A stretch of DNA of 48,698 bases, taken from the NCBI GenBank assembly GCA_002503545.1, contig DARY01000014.1, forward strand, positions 1-48,698, given 5' to 3'. Below the pieces are notes generated by a model that saw only the letters and a list, made by a program, of their open reading frames with translations, made no database searches and was not told where the DNA came from. The stretch is from Candidatus Methanomethylophilus sp. UBA78. Lineage in GTDB: Archaea; Thermoplasmatota; Thermoplasmata; Methanomassiliicoccales; Methanomethylophilaceae. Position 1 is the first letter of the stretch. Each line of letters opens with the position of its first letter. This document shows, one piece after another, positions 8,721 through 17,186 of the stretch. A program made the translations under genes and the position numbers.

Positions 8721-8735
8721 AAATAATTATAATAT
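8721..8735 (+). promoter_or_regulatory. Promoter (TATA) of the hmgA-pheT-peroxiredoxin operon
   Basis: AAATAATTATAATAT at 8721-8735 is the only AT-rich block in the 43 nt between genes and lies about 25-35 nt ahead of the hmgA ATG at 8758, consistent with a very short leader. Confidence 0.55.
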
Positions 8736-8757
8736 TCAGGAAAGTATCGGTCGGGTC

Positions 8758-9921
8758 ATGACTGACGGTACCGGCCTCAAGAACAGGGGCCACACCCATG
8801 CGGACGTCGACGAAAGGCGCGAGGCCGTGGAACGCTACTCCGGAGCCTCCCTCGAGAAGATCGCCAAGTACTGCTTCAAAGCGGAAGACGCCGAGCACAA
8901 CATCGAGAACATGATCGGTGCGACGCAGATCCCCCTCGGATTCGCGGGCCCGGTCAGCATATCCGGGGAGTACGCCAACGGGGAGTTCATAGTCCCGCTG
9001 GCCACCACGGAGGGGGCGCTCGTGGCCTCCATCGCGAGGGGCATGTCCGTCATCAACGACGCCGGCGGGGCGAGGACCAAGGTCTTCGGGGATTACATGA
9101 CCCGTGCGCCCGTCCTCAAGGTCAGGGACCTCGAGCACACCTGCCAGGTCATCCAGTGGATCGACGCGCACGGCGACGAGATGCAGGCGGCCGTCGCCTC
9201 CACCACCTCCCACGGGAGACTGGCCAGGATGGAGAAGTTCCCCACCGGCAGGAACCTGTACCTCAGGATGAGCTTCGAGACCGGCGACGCCATGGGCATG
9301 AACATGGCCACGATAGCGTCCGAGGCCGTATGCAAGATCATCGAGGAGGCCACCGGCGCGGTGATGGTCTCCGTCTCCGGCAACATGTGCAGCGACAAGA
9401 AGCCGGCCGCCATCAACATGATAGAGGGCAGGGGGAAGACCGTCGTCGCCGAGGCCCTCATCCCCAGGGAGACCGTCGAGAAGAGGCTCCACGCCACCGC
9501 GGAACTCATAGCGGAGACGAACGTCAGGAAGAACCTCGTGGGCTCGTCGCTGGCCGGGACGCTGGGCGCCAACGCCCACGCCGCCAACATGGTGGCCGCC
9601 TTCTACATAGCCACCGGACAGGACCCGGCGCAGGTCGTGGGCGGGAGCATGACCCTCACGGACTGCGAGAACGTGGACGGGGACCTCTACATAAGCGTCA
9701 GGATGCCGGCCGTGGAGCTCGGCACCGTCGGCGGCGGGACGTCCCTCCCCTGCCAGGCGGAGGCCCTCGAGATACTGGGGTGCAGAGGATCCGGCAAGGC
9801 CCGCAAGCTGGCGGAGATCCTGGCCGTCACCGTCCTCGCCGGGGAGCTCTCGACCCTCGCGGCGCAGGCGGCGGGACATCTGGGCAAGGCCCATGCGGAA
9901 CTCGGGAGAGGCAAGAAATGA
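8758..9921 (+). CDS. hmgA: Hydroxymethylglutaryl-CoA reductase (NADPH), class I
   Basis: 387 residues. Reduces HMG-CoA to mevalonate, the committed step towards archaeal isoprenoid membrane lipids. Class I features: catalytic Glu in LATTEGALVASIARG, Lys in CSDKKPAAIN, Asp in IATGQDPAQVVGGS, and the C-terminal His region AAGHLGKAHAELGRG. The DAMGMNMAT segment for NADPH binding and GTVGGGTSLPCQ are also present. The protein has no membrane anchor, as is normal in archaea. It overlaps pheT by 4 nt (ATGA). Confidence 0.97.
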   Translation: MTDGTGLKNRGHTHADVDERREAVERYSGASLEKIAKYCFKAEDAEHNIENMIGATQIPLGFAGPVSISGEYANGEFIVPLATTEGALVASIARGMSVINDAGGARTKVFGDYMTRAPVLKVRDLEHTCQVIQWIDAHGDEMQAAVASTTSHGRLARMEKFPTGRNLYLRMSFETGDAMGMNMATIASEAVCKIIEEATGAVMVSVSGNMCSDKKPAAINMIEGRGKTVVAEALIPRETVEKRLHATAELIAETNVRKNLVGSSLAGTLGANAHAANMVAAFYIATGQDPAQVVGGSMTLTDCENVDGDLYISVRMPAVELGTVGGGTSLPCQAEALEILGCRGSGKARKLAEILAVTVLAGELSTLAAQAAGHLGKAHAELGRGKK

Positions 9922-11576
9922 CCAGCGTCAACTTCGGTTACACCGACCTGCAGAACCTCATCGGGAGGAGGATGCCGCAGGACGAGGTCCTGGAGAAGCT
10001 GCAGCTGATCGGCTCCGACACCGGCGACACGGTGCCGGGGTCCGAGGATATGACGGTGGAGTTCTTCCCCAACCGCCCGGACATGTACAGCGTCGAGGGG
10101 ATAGCGCGCGCCATGCGCGCCTTCCTGGGGATAGAGCCCGGCCTCAGGACCTACAAGGTCGAGGATTCCGACATAAAGGCGGTGGTGACCCCGGAGGTCA
10201 GGGAGATCCGCCCCTACTTCATGTGCGCCGCCGTCACCGGGGTGGAGGTGGACGACACCTTCCTGCGCTCGATGATGGAGATGCAGGAGAAGCTGCACAT
10301 CACCCTCGGGAGGAAGAGGACCAAACTGGCCATCGGCATACACGACCTCGACAAGGTCAGGTCCCCGTTCACCTTCAAGGCCGTCGACCCCGACACGTTC
10401 TCCTTCGTCCCCCTCACCAAGACGGAGAGGATGACCATGAGGGAGATCCTGACCGAGCACGAGAAGGGGAGGGCCTACGCCCACCTCATGGAGGGGATGG
10501 ACAGGTTCCCCGTGATCGTGGACGCCGACGGGAAAGTCCTCTCGTTCCCGCCCATAATCAACGGCGCCCTTACCGCCGTCACCGTCTCCACCAGGAACCT
10601 CTTCGTGGACGTCACCGGCTTCGACGCCGGGGCGGTGGAGGAGTGCGTCAACATCGTGACCACCGCCCTGGCGGAGCGCGGCGGGACCATCAGGAGGGTC
10701 CACATGGAGGGCGCCCCGAAGGAGAGCTACCCCAACCTCGAACCCCGCGAGATGACCGTGTCCCTGAAGGAGTGCGGCAGGTTCGTGGGAGTGGACTTCG
10801 CCCCGGAACAGGCCGTCGAGGCCCTGGGCAGGATGGGCATCGGGGCCGAATGCGAGGGCGACAGGCTGACCGCGCACATACCCGCCTACAGGACCGATTT
10901 CCTGCACGACGCAGACGTCTACGAGGACGTCGCCATCGGCTACGGGTTCGACAGGTACGGGAAAGGAGGGTTCGAGGTCTCGCAGACCTTCGGGAAGCTC
11001 CTCCCGGAGACGGCCTTCGCCGACAAGGTGAGGGACATCATGGTCGGACTCGGGTACACGGAGCTCACCACGCTCACCCTCAGCAACCGCCGGGACGAGT
11101 TCGAGCTGTCGGGACTGCCGGAGGTCGACTCGGTCACCGTGAAGAACCCGATAACCGAGGACCACACGTGCCTCCGCTCCTACCTCATGCCCAGCCTGAT
11201 GAGGATACTGAGGCACAACAAGCACCACGACCTGCCGCAGAGGATATTCGAGGTCGGGTTCGTGATCAGGGACGCCAAGTCGTCCATGCACCTCTGCGCC
11301 CTCCAGGCGGCATCCAAGAGCTCGTTCACCGAGGTCAAGTCCCTCACGGAGAGCGTGCTCAGGGAGATGGACGTAAAGTACACGTTCGAGAACTGCGATT
11401 ACGGCACGTTCGTTCCCGGCAGGGGCGCCTTCGTGAACGTCGACGGGGAACGCATAGGGGTGTTCGGAGAGATGTCGCCCAAGACGATAACCGGTTACGA
11501 GATGACGCATCCCGTGACGATGCTGGAGATGGACCTCGGCTCCATAACCGCCAGGAAATCCGGGAGGCTGTTCTGA
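9918..11576 (+). CDS. pheT: Phenylalanyl-tRNA synthetase beta subunit, archaeal type
   Basis: 552 residues, the length of the archaeal/eukaryotic beta subunit (about 550, against about 800 in most bacteria, which carry extra domains). Starts MTSVNFGYTDLQNLIGRRM; B3/4 domain with PYFMCAAVTGVEVD and LTKTERMTMREILTEHEKG; B5 domain with MTVSLKECGRFVGVDF; then the synthetase-like catalytic-fold domain (VYEDVAIGYGFDRYGKG, SYLMPSLMRILRHNKHHDLPQRIFEVG). It pairs with PheS, which is not in this window, to charge tRNA-Phe. Translationally coupled to hmgA and to the peroxiredoxin gene (TGATG). Confidence 0.96.
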   Translation: MTSVNFGYTDLQNLIGRRMPQDEVLEKLQLIGSDTGDTVPGSEDMTVEFFPNRPDMYSVEGIARAMRAFLGIEPGLRTYKVEDSDIKAVVTPEVREIRPYFMCAAVTGVEVDDTFLRSMMEMQEKLHITLGRKRTKLAIGIHDLDKVRSPFTFKAVDPDTFSFVPLTKTERMTMREILTEHEKGRAYAHLMEGMDRFPVIVDADGKVLSFPPIINGALTAVTVSTRNLFVDVTGFDAGAVEECVNIVTTALAERGGTIRRVHMEGAPKESYPNLEPREMTVSLKECGRFVGVDFAPEQAVEALGRMGIGAECEGDRLTAHIPAYRTDFLHDADVYEDVAIGYGFDRYGKGGFEVSQTFGKLLPETAFADKVRDIMVGLGYTELTTLTLSNRRDEFELSGLPEVDSVTVKNPITEDHTCLRSYLMPSLMRILRHNKHHDLPQRIFEVGFVIRDAKSSMHLCALQAASKSSFTEVKSLTESVLREMDVKYTFENCDYGTFVPGRGAFVNVDGERIGVFGEMSPKTITGYEMTHPVTMLEMDLGSITARKSGRLF

Positions 11577-12061
11577 TGCAGGCCGGAGAGACGTTCCCGC
11601 ACTTCGCCCTGAAGGACGAGAACGGCGAGACGGTGGATTCCAAGGACCTCCGCGGCATCCGCTACGTGATATACTTCTATTCCAGGGACAACACCCCCGG
11701 GTGCAGCACGGAGGCCGGGGAGTTCTCCGCCCTCTACCCGAAGTTCATGCTCAGGAACGTCCCGGTGTTCGGCGTGAGCGGCGACTCGGCCGAATCCCAC
11801 CGGAAGTTCAGGGAGAAGCTTGGTCTCAAGATCAAGCTGCTCAGCGACCCCGACCACGTCCTGGCCAAGGAGGTCGGCGCCTTCGGTCCCAAGAAGATGT
11901 ACGGGAAGGATGTCGTGGGCGGGATCCGCTCCACCTTCATCGTGGGCAAGGACGGGACCGTGGAGGCCGCCTGGACCAACGTCAAGGCCGCCGGCCACGC
12001 CCAGAAGGTCCTGGACTCCATGATGTCCCTTTTCAGGGAGGACGGGCCGGCCGGCCTCTGA
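11576..12061 (+). CDS. Peroxiredoxin, BCP/PrxQ type, lacking the usual resolving cysteine
   Basis: 161 residues, thiol peroxidase that detoxifies H2O2 and organic peroxides. The peroxidatic site is DNTPGCSTEAGEF with Cys43. PrxQ proteins normally have a second Cys five residues on, but here that position (48) is Gly, so it would act as a 1-Cys enzyme or use an outside thiol. GVSGDSAESHRKFREKLGL and GIRSTFIVGKDG are typical of the family. Its stop codon is directly adjacent to the stop of the convergent etfA gene, with no bases between. Confidence 0.93.
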   Translation: MQAGETFPHFALKDENGETVDSKDLRGIRYVIYFYSRDNTPGCSTEAGEFSALYPKFMLRNVPVFGVSGDSAESHRKFREKLGLKIKLLSDPDHVLAKEVGAFGPKKMYGKDVVGGIRSTFIVGKDGTVEAAWTNVKAAGHAQKVLDSMMSLFREDGPAGL

Positions 12062-12068
12062 TCAGAGG
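12055..12068. repeat. 14-bp perfect palindrome at back-to-back convergent stop codons
   Basis: CCTCTGATCAGAGG contains the TGA of the peroxiredoxin gene (12059-12061) and the TGA of etfA on the other strand (12062-12064). There is no intergenic space for separate terminators, so both transcripts must run into the opposing gene. The palindrome follows partly from the two Leu-stop ends meeting. Confidence 0.7.
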
Positions 12069-13126
12069 ATCTTATCCAGTTCCCTGAGGACGGCGTCCGC
12101 GTCCCCGACGATTATCTCGTCGGCGACCTCGCCGATCCTCGCCTCCGGGTCCCTGTTGACCGATATTATCCTCTTGGCCGCCGAGATGCCGGCCAGATGC
12201 TGGACCGAACCGGAGATCCCGAACGCGAGGTAGACGTCGGGGGCCACGCTCCTGCCGGACTGCCCCACCTGACGCGACGGGGGGAACCAGCCCTTCTCGA
12301 CCAGTTTCCTCGAGCAGGAGACCATCCCTCCCAGCTTGCGGGCGACCGACTCGGCCACAGGTATCGAATCCTTCGACACGCCGGCACCCAGCGAGACGAG
12401 TATCCTCGCTCTGGATATGTCTTCCTCCTCCCTCCTCACGCGCTCGGAAGAGACTATGTCCTTCAGCCAGCACCCTCCGGTCTGCCAGTAGATGACGGTC
12501 CCGTTGGCCCCCTCCGCCGGTTCCGCGATAGGGAACGTCCCGGGACGGACCGTTGCCATCTGGGGGAAGGAGGTGCACTGGATGGTGGCGAGGACGTTAC
12601 CTCCGAACGCGGGACGGGTCATGGAGAGGACCCTGTCCTCCACCGACAGCTCCGTGCAGTCCGCCGTCAGTCCCGCGTCGAGCTTGGCCGCGACCCTGGG
12701 CGCGAGCTCCCTCCCGCGGGGGGTGGCCCCCATCAGGACGGTCGCCGGTTCGGTCCTGACGATGATCTGTGCCAGAGCGACCGCGTACTCCTCGGGGTGG
12801 AACTCCGTCAGGTTCCTGTCGTGGACCTCGTAGAGGGTCTCGACGCCGTAGGAGTGGATCTCCTTGTAAAGAGGCTTCAGCTCGGAATGGCCGAAGATCA
12901 CCCCCCAGACGCGGGAGCCGTTGTTCATGGAACGGACCTTGGAGAGGATCTCCTTGCTGACATCCGACACCCTGGCACTTTCACCGGAGCGCTCCACCTC
13001 TATCCATACCAGATAACCGTCGGAGCGGTTCGAGTTGAGCTTGTACTGTTCCAGCATGCCGGGGGGAAGACCCTTGCCCTTGCCGTCCACCGAGCAGCTT
13101 CCTCCGGAGCACGTCTCGCATCCCAT
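12062..13126 (-). CDS. etfA: Electron transfer flavoprotein alpha subunit (EtfA)
   Basis: 354 residues. Carries the FAD of a heterodimeric flavoprotein that exchanges electrons with a dehydrogenase. The C-terminal FAD domain shows PPSRQVGQSGRSVAPDVYLAFGISGSVQH and IISVNRDPEARIGEVADEIIVGD. The N-terminus has an extra Cys-rich stretch, MGCETCSGGSCS, not usual in EtfA, which could bind a metal or Fe-S centre. The start at 13126 overlaps the etfB stop (TGATG). It is the last gene of the SRP54-led operon, directly after etfB and a GlcD-like oxidase, suggesting one three-subunit enzyme. Confidence 0.93.
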   Translation of the reverse strand: MGCETCSGGSCSVDGKGKGLPPGMLEQYKLNSNRSDGYLVWIEVERSGESARVSDVSKEILSKVRSMNNGSRVWGVIFGHSELKPLYKEIHSYGVETLYEVHDRNLTEFHPEEYAVALAQIIVRTEPATVLMGATPRGRELAPRVAAKLDAGLTADCTELSVEDRVLSMTRPAFGGNVLATIQCTSFPQMATVRPGTFPIAEPAEGANGTVIYWQTGGCWLKDIVSSERVRREEEDISRARILVSLGAGVSKDSIPVAESVARKLGGMVSCSRKLVEKGWFPPSRQVGQSGRSVAPDVYLAFGISGSVQHLAGISAAKRIISVNRDPEARIGEVADEIIVGDADAVLRELDKIL

Positions 13127-13890
13127 CAGAGCACCCCCTTTATGAACGAGGCCGCCGCACGCGGGTCGGTCCCGTCCGTGACCCTTCCGGAACGCTCCGT
13201 GCGCACCGCGCGGGAGCTCACGATCTTGGTCCTGGATCCCTTCAGCCCCACGGAGAAGGTTCCGAGACCCAGATCGAGCCTTCCGAGCTTCTTTATCTCG
13301 ACGGAGCTGACGTCGATGAACCTCTGTATCGAGGGGAGCGGCCTGTTTACGTCGCCCTCCTGGACCGATACCACCGAACCCTCCGGGGCGCGGCAGGTGC
13401 GGATCTCGTCGCCGTAATCCTGCCTGATTATGAATGACCCAGCATCGCGTTCTATGTCCACCGCGTAGCAGAACTGGTCCCTGTCCAGCATCTCCGCCAG
13501 TTCGGCCGGGACCTGGGCGGTGTCCCCGTCCGCCGCCTGCTTGCCGCACAGTATGAGGGCGGCATCTGACACATACTTCTCGACGAACGCCTTGAGGGTC
13601 CTGGAGGTGGCGTGCACGTCGGCGCCGGCGAAGGCCGGGTCGCTCAGCAGGTACGCCTCGTCGGCCCCGATCTCCAGGCAGCGGAACAATGCCGATCCGG
13701 CCTGCTCCGGACCCATCGACACCGCTATGACGGAATCCCCCTCCTCTTTCAGGGCCACGGCCCTCTCCACGGCGTACTCCGAATACGGATCCAATATGGA
13801 GGGTACCCCCACCCTGATGAGGCTGCCGTTCTCATCAACCTTGATTAGAACGGTGTCTGGCACTTGCTTAACGGCAACAACGAACTTCAT
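13126..13890 (-). CDS. etfB: Electron transfer flavoprotein beta subunit (EtfB), bifurcating-type motif
   Basis: 254 residues. Starts MKFVVAVKQVPDT, the standard EtfB beginning. The segment CGKQAADGDTAQVPAELAEML matches the DGDTAQV form found in EtfB of electron-bifurcating complexes rather than the form in ordinary AMP-binding EtfB; this suggests a second FAD and flavin-based bifurcation or confurcation. It overlaps the upstream GlcD-like gene by 4 nt (ATGA) and the etfA start by 1 nt. NAD(H) and ferredoxin as partners are inferred. Confidence 0.93.
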   Translation of the reverse strand: MKFVVAVKQVPDTVLIKVDENGSLIRVGVPSILDPYSEYAVERAVALKEEGDSVIAVSMGPEQAGSALFRCLEIGADEAYLLSDPAFAGADVHATSRTLKAFVEKYVSDAALILCGKQAADGDTAQVPAELAEMLDRDQFCYAVDIERDAGSFIIRQDYGDEIRTCRAPEGSVVSVQEGDVNRPLPSIQRFIDVSSVEIKKLGRLDLGLGTFSVGLKGSRTKIVSSRAVRTERSGRVTDGTDPRAAASFIKGVL

Positions 13891-15434
13891 CTTACCACCA
13901 TGTCTCCCGGGTTGAGGACCCATCCCGGGTCCATCTTCTCCTTGACGGCGCGGATCTCCTCCACGCCCCTGTCTCCGTACATCATACGGACGTATTCGGT
14001 CTTCATCTTTCCTATCCCGTGCTCCGCGCTGGGGGACCCTCCGAGAGCAACGGCCTTCCGTGCCAGTTCGGCATACGCCTTCTTGGCCTCCTCGAAGTCG
14101 TCCATGTCCTTCAGTATGATCTCCGCATGGGGATGGCCGTTGCCTATGTGCCCGAACATCACATACTCCAGACCGTGGCGCGTTATGACCTCGTCGTACG
14201 CCGACATCATCTCGTCGAGATGTGCCAGAGGTACGGACATGTCGGTCCCCATCTTGTTTATCCCCGGGGCCGAGGACCCCTTGAGGCGGGCCACGTACTC
14301 GAAGATCGTCTGCGGTACGGAATGGCGGAAGGCGAAGAACCTCTCCCTGTCCTTCAGCTCGTGTCCGCACCAGCTGCGGGAGAGGGACCCCCCGTGCGCC
14401 TCCAGGACCGGTTCCAGCATCCGGTACTTGTCGGTGATGGAACCGTCCATGGGCAGGTCGAAGAACAGGGCCGAACCCGCGTAATCGGGTATGTCCGGCA
14501 TATCCGTGAAGCGCGGGTCCTCGGCCCTCGAGGCGCGTATGAGGTCCAACGAACCGGAATCGAAGAACTCGAGGAACTCCGGCACCACCCCGCTCCCCGG
14601 GAGGTCGCGCGAGAGGGCGTAGGCGTCGCCGTTGCGCGGGAGGAAGACTATGTTGGACATCAGCGGATGGGACTCCGCGAGGTACAGGTCCGCCTCCGTT
14701 ATCACGCCGAATATCCCCTCGCTGCCCACGAACAGGTCGACGGCGTCCATCCCGTCCTCCGACAGCATGCCCGCCGTGTTCTTCACCGCCCTGTTGTACT
14801 CGTAGGACGGCAGGTCTATCTCCCTGACCCCTTCGGAGAACGGGATGGGGATCCTCCTCCCGACGGCCCTGATGTCCCCGCGCTTCACGTCGAGGACGCT
14901 GCCGTCCGACAGGACGGCGCGGACCCTCCTCACCCAGTCCCTGGTGGGACCGTACTTGAACGTCCTCGGGCCGGACGCGTTGGTGGCTATGTTTCCTCCG
15001 ACGGAACCGTCCAATTCGGTCGGGTCCACCGGGTAGAAGAACTCCCGCCCCTCGGCCGCCAGCTGCTCCGCCGCCCCCTCGGTGACGGATACGGCCGACA
15101 CGAACCCCCTCCTGCGCATGAAATCGTTCAGCTGCCTCACCGTGACGCAGGGCTGCACCCTGACGAAGTAGCCGCGGCCGTCCCTGCCGACGCCGATTAT
15201 CCTGTCCATCTTCTCCATCGAGAGGACGTAGCCGCCGTGGGGGACCGCCCCAGCGCACATGCCGGTCCTCATCCCGGAGACGGTGAGGCACGTGCCCTCC
15301 GAGACGGCCGTGCGCACAGCCTCCGCCACATCCGCCTCTTCCTCGGGGACCAGCAGCCCGTCGGCCTCGCCGGCCGTCTTGGATTCGTCCATGAGGTAAC
15401 CGGAATCGGAAGAAATCGTCAATTTATGCAACAT
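13887..15434 (-). CDS. FAD-linked 2-hydroxyacid (lactate/glycolate) dehydrogenase, GlcD/LctD type
   Basis: 515 residues. FAD-binding PCMH domain (about 27-240) with PVDPTELDGSVGGNIATNASG and EGIFGVITEADLYL, then the FAD-oxidase C-terminal domain with FGHIGNGHPHAEI and the SAEHGIGKMKTEYV signature near the end. Oxidises a 2-hydroxyacid such as D-lactate or glycolate. Coupled by overlap to etfB and etfA, the same set as in the lactate dehydrogenase/Etf complex of acetogens, which drives NAD reduction with lactate by co-oxidising ferredoxin. No lactate permease gene is adjacent. Its start overlaps the previous gene's end by 11 nt. Confidence 0.9.
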   Translation of the reverse strand: MLHKLTISSDSGYLMDESKTAGEADGLLVPEEEADVAEAVRTAVSEGTCLTVSGMRTGMCAGAVPHGGYVLSMEKMDRIIGVGRDGRGYFVRVQPCVTVRQLNDFMRRRGFVSAVSVTEGAAEQLAAEGREFFYPVDPTELDGSVGGNIATNASGPRTFKYGPTRDWVRRVRAVLSDGSVLDVKRGDIRAVGRRIPIPFSEGVREIDLPSYEYNRAVKNTAGMLSEDGMDAVDLFVGSEGIFGVITEADLYLAESHPLMSNIVFLPRNGDAYALSRDLPGSGVVPEFLEFFDSGSLDLIRASRAEDPRFTDMPDIPDYAGSALFFDLPMDGSITDKYRMLEPVLEAHGGSLSRSWCGHELKDRERFFAFRHSVPQTIFEYVARLKGSSAPGINKMGTDMSVPLAHLDEMMSAYDEVITRHGLEYVMFGHIGNGHPHAEIILKDMDDFEEAKKAYAELARKAVALGGSPSAEHGIGKMKTEYVRMMYGDRGVEEIRAVKEKMDPGWVLNPGDMVVR

Positions 15435-16380
15435 ATGATTCGTTCAGCCTCGGTATCATGGCGGCCGTCACGGACTGCTCGGTCAGGGCCTCCCTGTCCA
15501 GAAGCCCCGCGCTGAGGATCCCCACCGCCCCCTGTCTCTTCCCCGCATCGGCGGCGCCGAAAACCTCTTTCATGGCGTCCCCCACCGTCATGCCACCCAG
15601 GACCATCTCGGCGACACGGGGCGGGTACATGAACCCGGACCCCATCCCGACGGTGAGCCTGCCCTCCCTGTCGAGGACCGCGCAGTACTGCACGTCGTAG
15701 AGTCCGTCCTCCTTCCGGAAGACCCCGGCCTCTATGCCCACGGCCATGTCGTGGCTCCCGAGGGCCGCCTCCGCCCTGTTCACGGCGCCCAGACGGGTCT
15801 GTTCCTCGAACGGCTGCGGGGGGACGCCGCTGGAGACGTCGACCGCGGTTATCCTCACGCTGCCGAATATCCTCTCCATGACGGTGCGGACGGCCTCCAC
15901 CTTCACGCGGTTCAGCGAACCGACGGCCACGTCGACGGCCCCGGACGAACCGTCGCGGGAGTATCTGCCCTCCAGTATCGCGCTCGCGCTGATCTTGGAA
16001 CCGTCCGCCGCCATCACGAGGGGGACTACGCTGATCTCGAGGGGCCTGATGCCCCTGGACCTGCGCTCCTCGTTGACCTTCCTCCCGTTCTCCACGGTCT
16101 CCTCGGAGACTACCAGGACGTCGGCCGTGTCCATGACGGCGGCGGGACCGTACATGTCCTCTATGACCACCACCTCCCAGGGCTTGCCCGCAGAGGACAG
16201 GAAGCCCTCGAGGGCCCTGCGCCTGAGGTAGAGGGGGACCGTGTCCTTCCTCGAGGAGGAGGCCATGACGTCGCTGGTTATCCCCACGATCACCCTGTCC
16301 CCGATCTCGAACGCCCTGCCGATGAGCTTCCTGTGGCCGTCGTGGAGAATGTCGAAGGTCCCGGCGACGGCCGCTATCAT
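15424..16380 (-). CDS. coaD: Bifunctional phosphopantetheine adenylyltransferase / YjjX-type NTP phosphatase
   Basis: 318 residues joining two enzymes. Residues 1 to about 145: archaeal-type pantetheine-phosphate adenylyltransferase of coenzyme A synthesis, with AGTFDILHDGHRKLIGRAF (HxGH motif) and ADGSKISASAI. Residues about 150-318: inosine/xanthosine triphosphatase family (DUF84), with VAVGSLNRVKVEAVR, GVPPQPFEEQTRLGAVNRA, MAVGIEAGVF and FMYPPRVAEM, which clears damaged purine NTPs. No break or internal stop separates them. Sits 1 nt downstream of the zinc-ribbon gene in the SRP54 operon. Each half is clear; the reason for the fusion is unknown. Confidence 0.92.
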   Translation of the reverse strand: MIAAVAGTFDILHDGHRKLIGRAFEIGDRVIVGITSDVMASSSRKDTVPLYLRRRALEGFLSSAGKPWEVVVIEDMYGPAAVMDTADVLVVSEETVENGRKVNEERRSRGIRPLEISVVPLVMAADGSKISASAILEGRYSRDGSSGAVDVAVGSLNRVKVEAVRTVMERIFGSVRITAVDVSSGVPPQPFEEQTRLGAVNRAEAALGSHDMAVGIEAGVFRKEDGLYDVQYCAVLDREGRLTVGMGSGFMYPPRVAEMVLGGMTVGDAMKEVFGAADAGKRQGAVGILSAGLLDREALTEQSVTAAMIPRLNESYVA

Positions 16381-16381
16381 G

Positions 16382-16588
16382 TCAGAACCCCGCTACGGCT
16401 ACCGCGACTATTACGACCGCCCACAGGACGGCGATAGCGGCGATGTACCTATAGAGCTTCCTCTTGGCCTCCTTCCCGTCGGAGTCCCTGCACGAATCGG
16501 AGCAGTAGAGACCTTCGCCCACGAAGGCCTTGCCGCATTTCCTGCAGTGGCGGTGCTGGGGTATCTTGACCGTGCGCTCCTCGGCCAT
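16382..16588 (-). CDS. Small zinc-ribbon membrane protein (DUF2116-like)
   Basis: 68 residues. A four-Cys zinc ribbon, HRHCRKCGKAFVGEGLYCSDSC (residues about 12-33), is followed by a basic linker and one membrane helix (about 48-67). Small archaeal proteins of this shape are grouped as DUF2116 and have no known function. It starts 1 nt after the trmY stop and ends 1 nt before the CoaD fusion gene, so it is translated as part of the operon. Confidence 0.85.
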   Translation of the reverse strand: MAEERTVKIPQHRHCRKCGKAFVGEGLYCSDSCRDSDGKEAKRKLYRYIAAIAVLWAVVIVAVAVAGF

Positions 16589-16589
16589 G

Positions 16590-17186
16590 TCACTCCGCCC
16601 CCCTGCGGTCCATCTCGTTGTGCACTATCACCATGCAGTGGTCGGCGTGCAGGCTGACGGGGCCCACGGAGATCTTGGCCGGGTTCCGGGCCAGGAGGCA
16701 GTTCTCCTCCTCCTCGGTGAGGTCCCTGTTGTCTCCGAGGACGAAGATGGGGTCCTCCGGGAAGGCGAAGTCCCTCACATCGGTCCCGTCCTCCTTGAGG
16801 TAGACGAAACTGCCCTTGCCCGACAGGCTCTCCACCACGTCCGCAAAGGACGCCCTCGACACGTAGACGCCGGGCGAGGACTGGGCCTCGCCGCCCTCGG
16901 GTATCTTCTTCAGGAGCGCGTTCCTGATGAGCGAGGCGGTGCTCCTCTCGTCCGGGTTCAGGTACCTCACGCGGTCCCCGTTTATCCTGACGGTCTTGGG
17001 GGCCCCTTCGCCGCCCTCTATCACGAGATGTATCTCCGTGTCGCGGCGGACCTCGTGGCTGAGGACGAAGGCGGAGTTCACGCAGCGGGCCAGGATGTCC
17101 ACCCTCCCCGCACCCCCGGCGAGGTCGTCCAGCTTGAAGGAGCCGTCCGCCACCGCCTTGTGCCCCGTTATGACGAAGTACTTCAT
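16590..17186 (-). CDS. trmY: tRNA (pseudouridine(54)-N1)-methyltransferase TrmY
   Basis: 198 residues, SPOUT-class enzyme of the former DUF358 family. Methylates pseudouridine 54 in the T-loop of archaeal tRNAs. Seen: MKYFVITGHKAVADGSFKLDDLAGG start, RVDILARCVNSAFVLSHEVR, LNPDERSTASLIRNAL, and the knot region FVLGDNRDLTEEEE with ISVGPVSLHADHCMVIVHNEMD. Start at 17186 overlaps the SRP54 stop (ATGA). Confidence 0.95.
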   Translation of the reverse strand: MKYFVITGHKAVADGSFKLDDLAGGAGRVDILARCVNSAFVLSHEVRRDTEIHLVIEGGEGAPKTVRINGDRVRYLNPDERSTASLIRNALLKKIPEGGEAQSSPGVYVSRASFADVVESLSGKGSFVYLKEDGTDVRDFAFPEDPIFVLGDNRDLTEEEENCLLARNPAKISVGPVSLHADHCMVIVHNEMDRRGAE

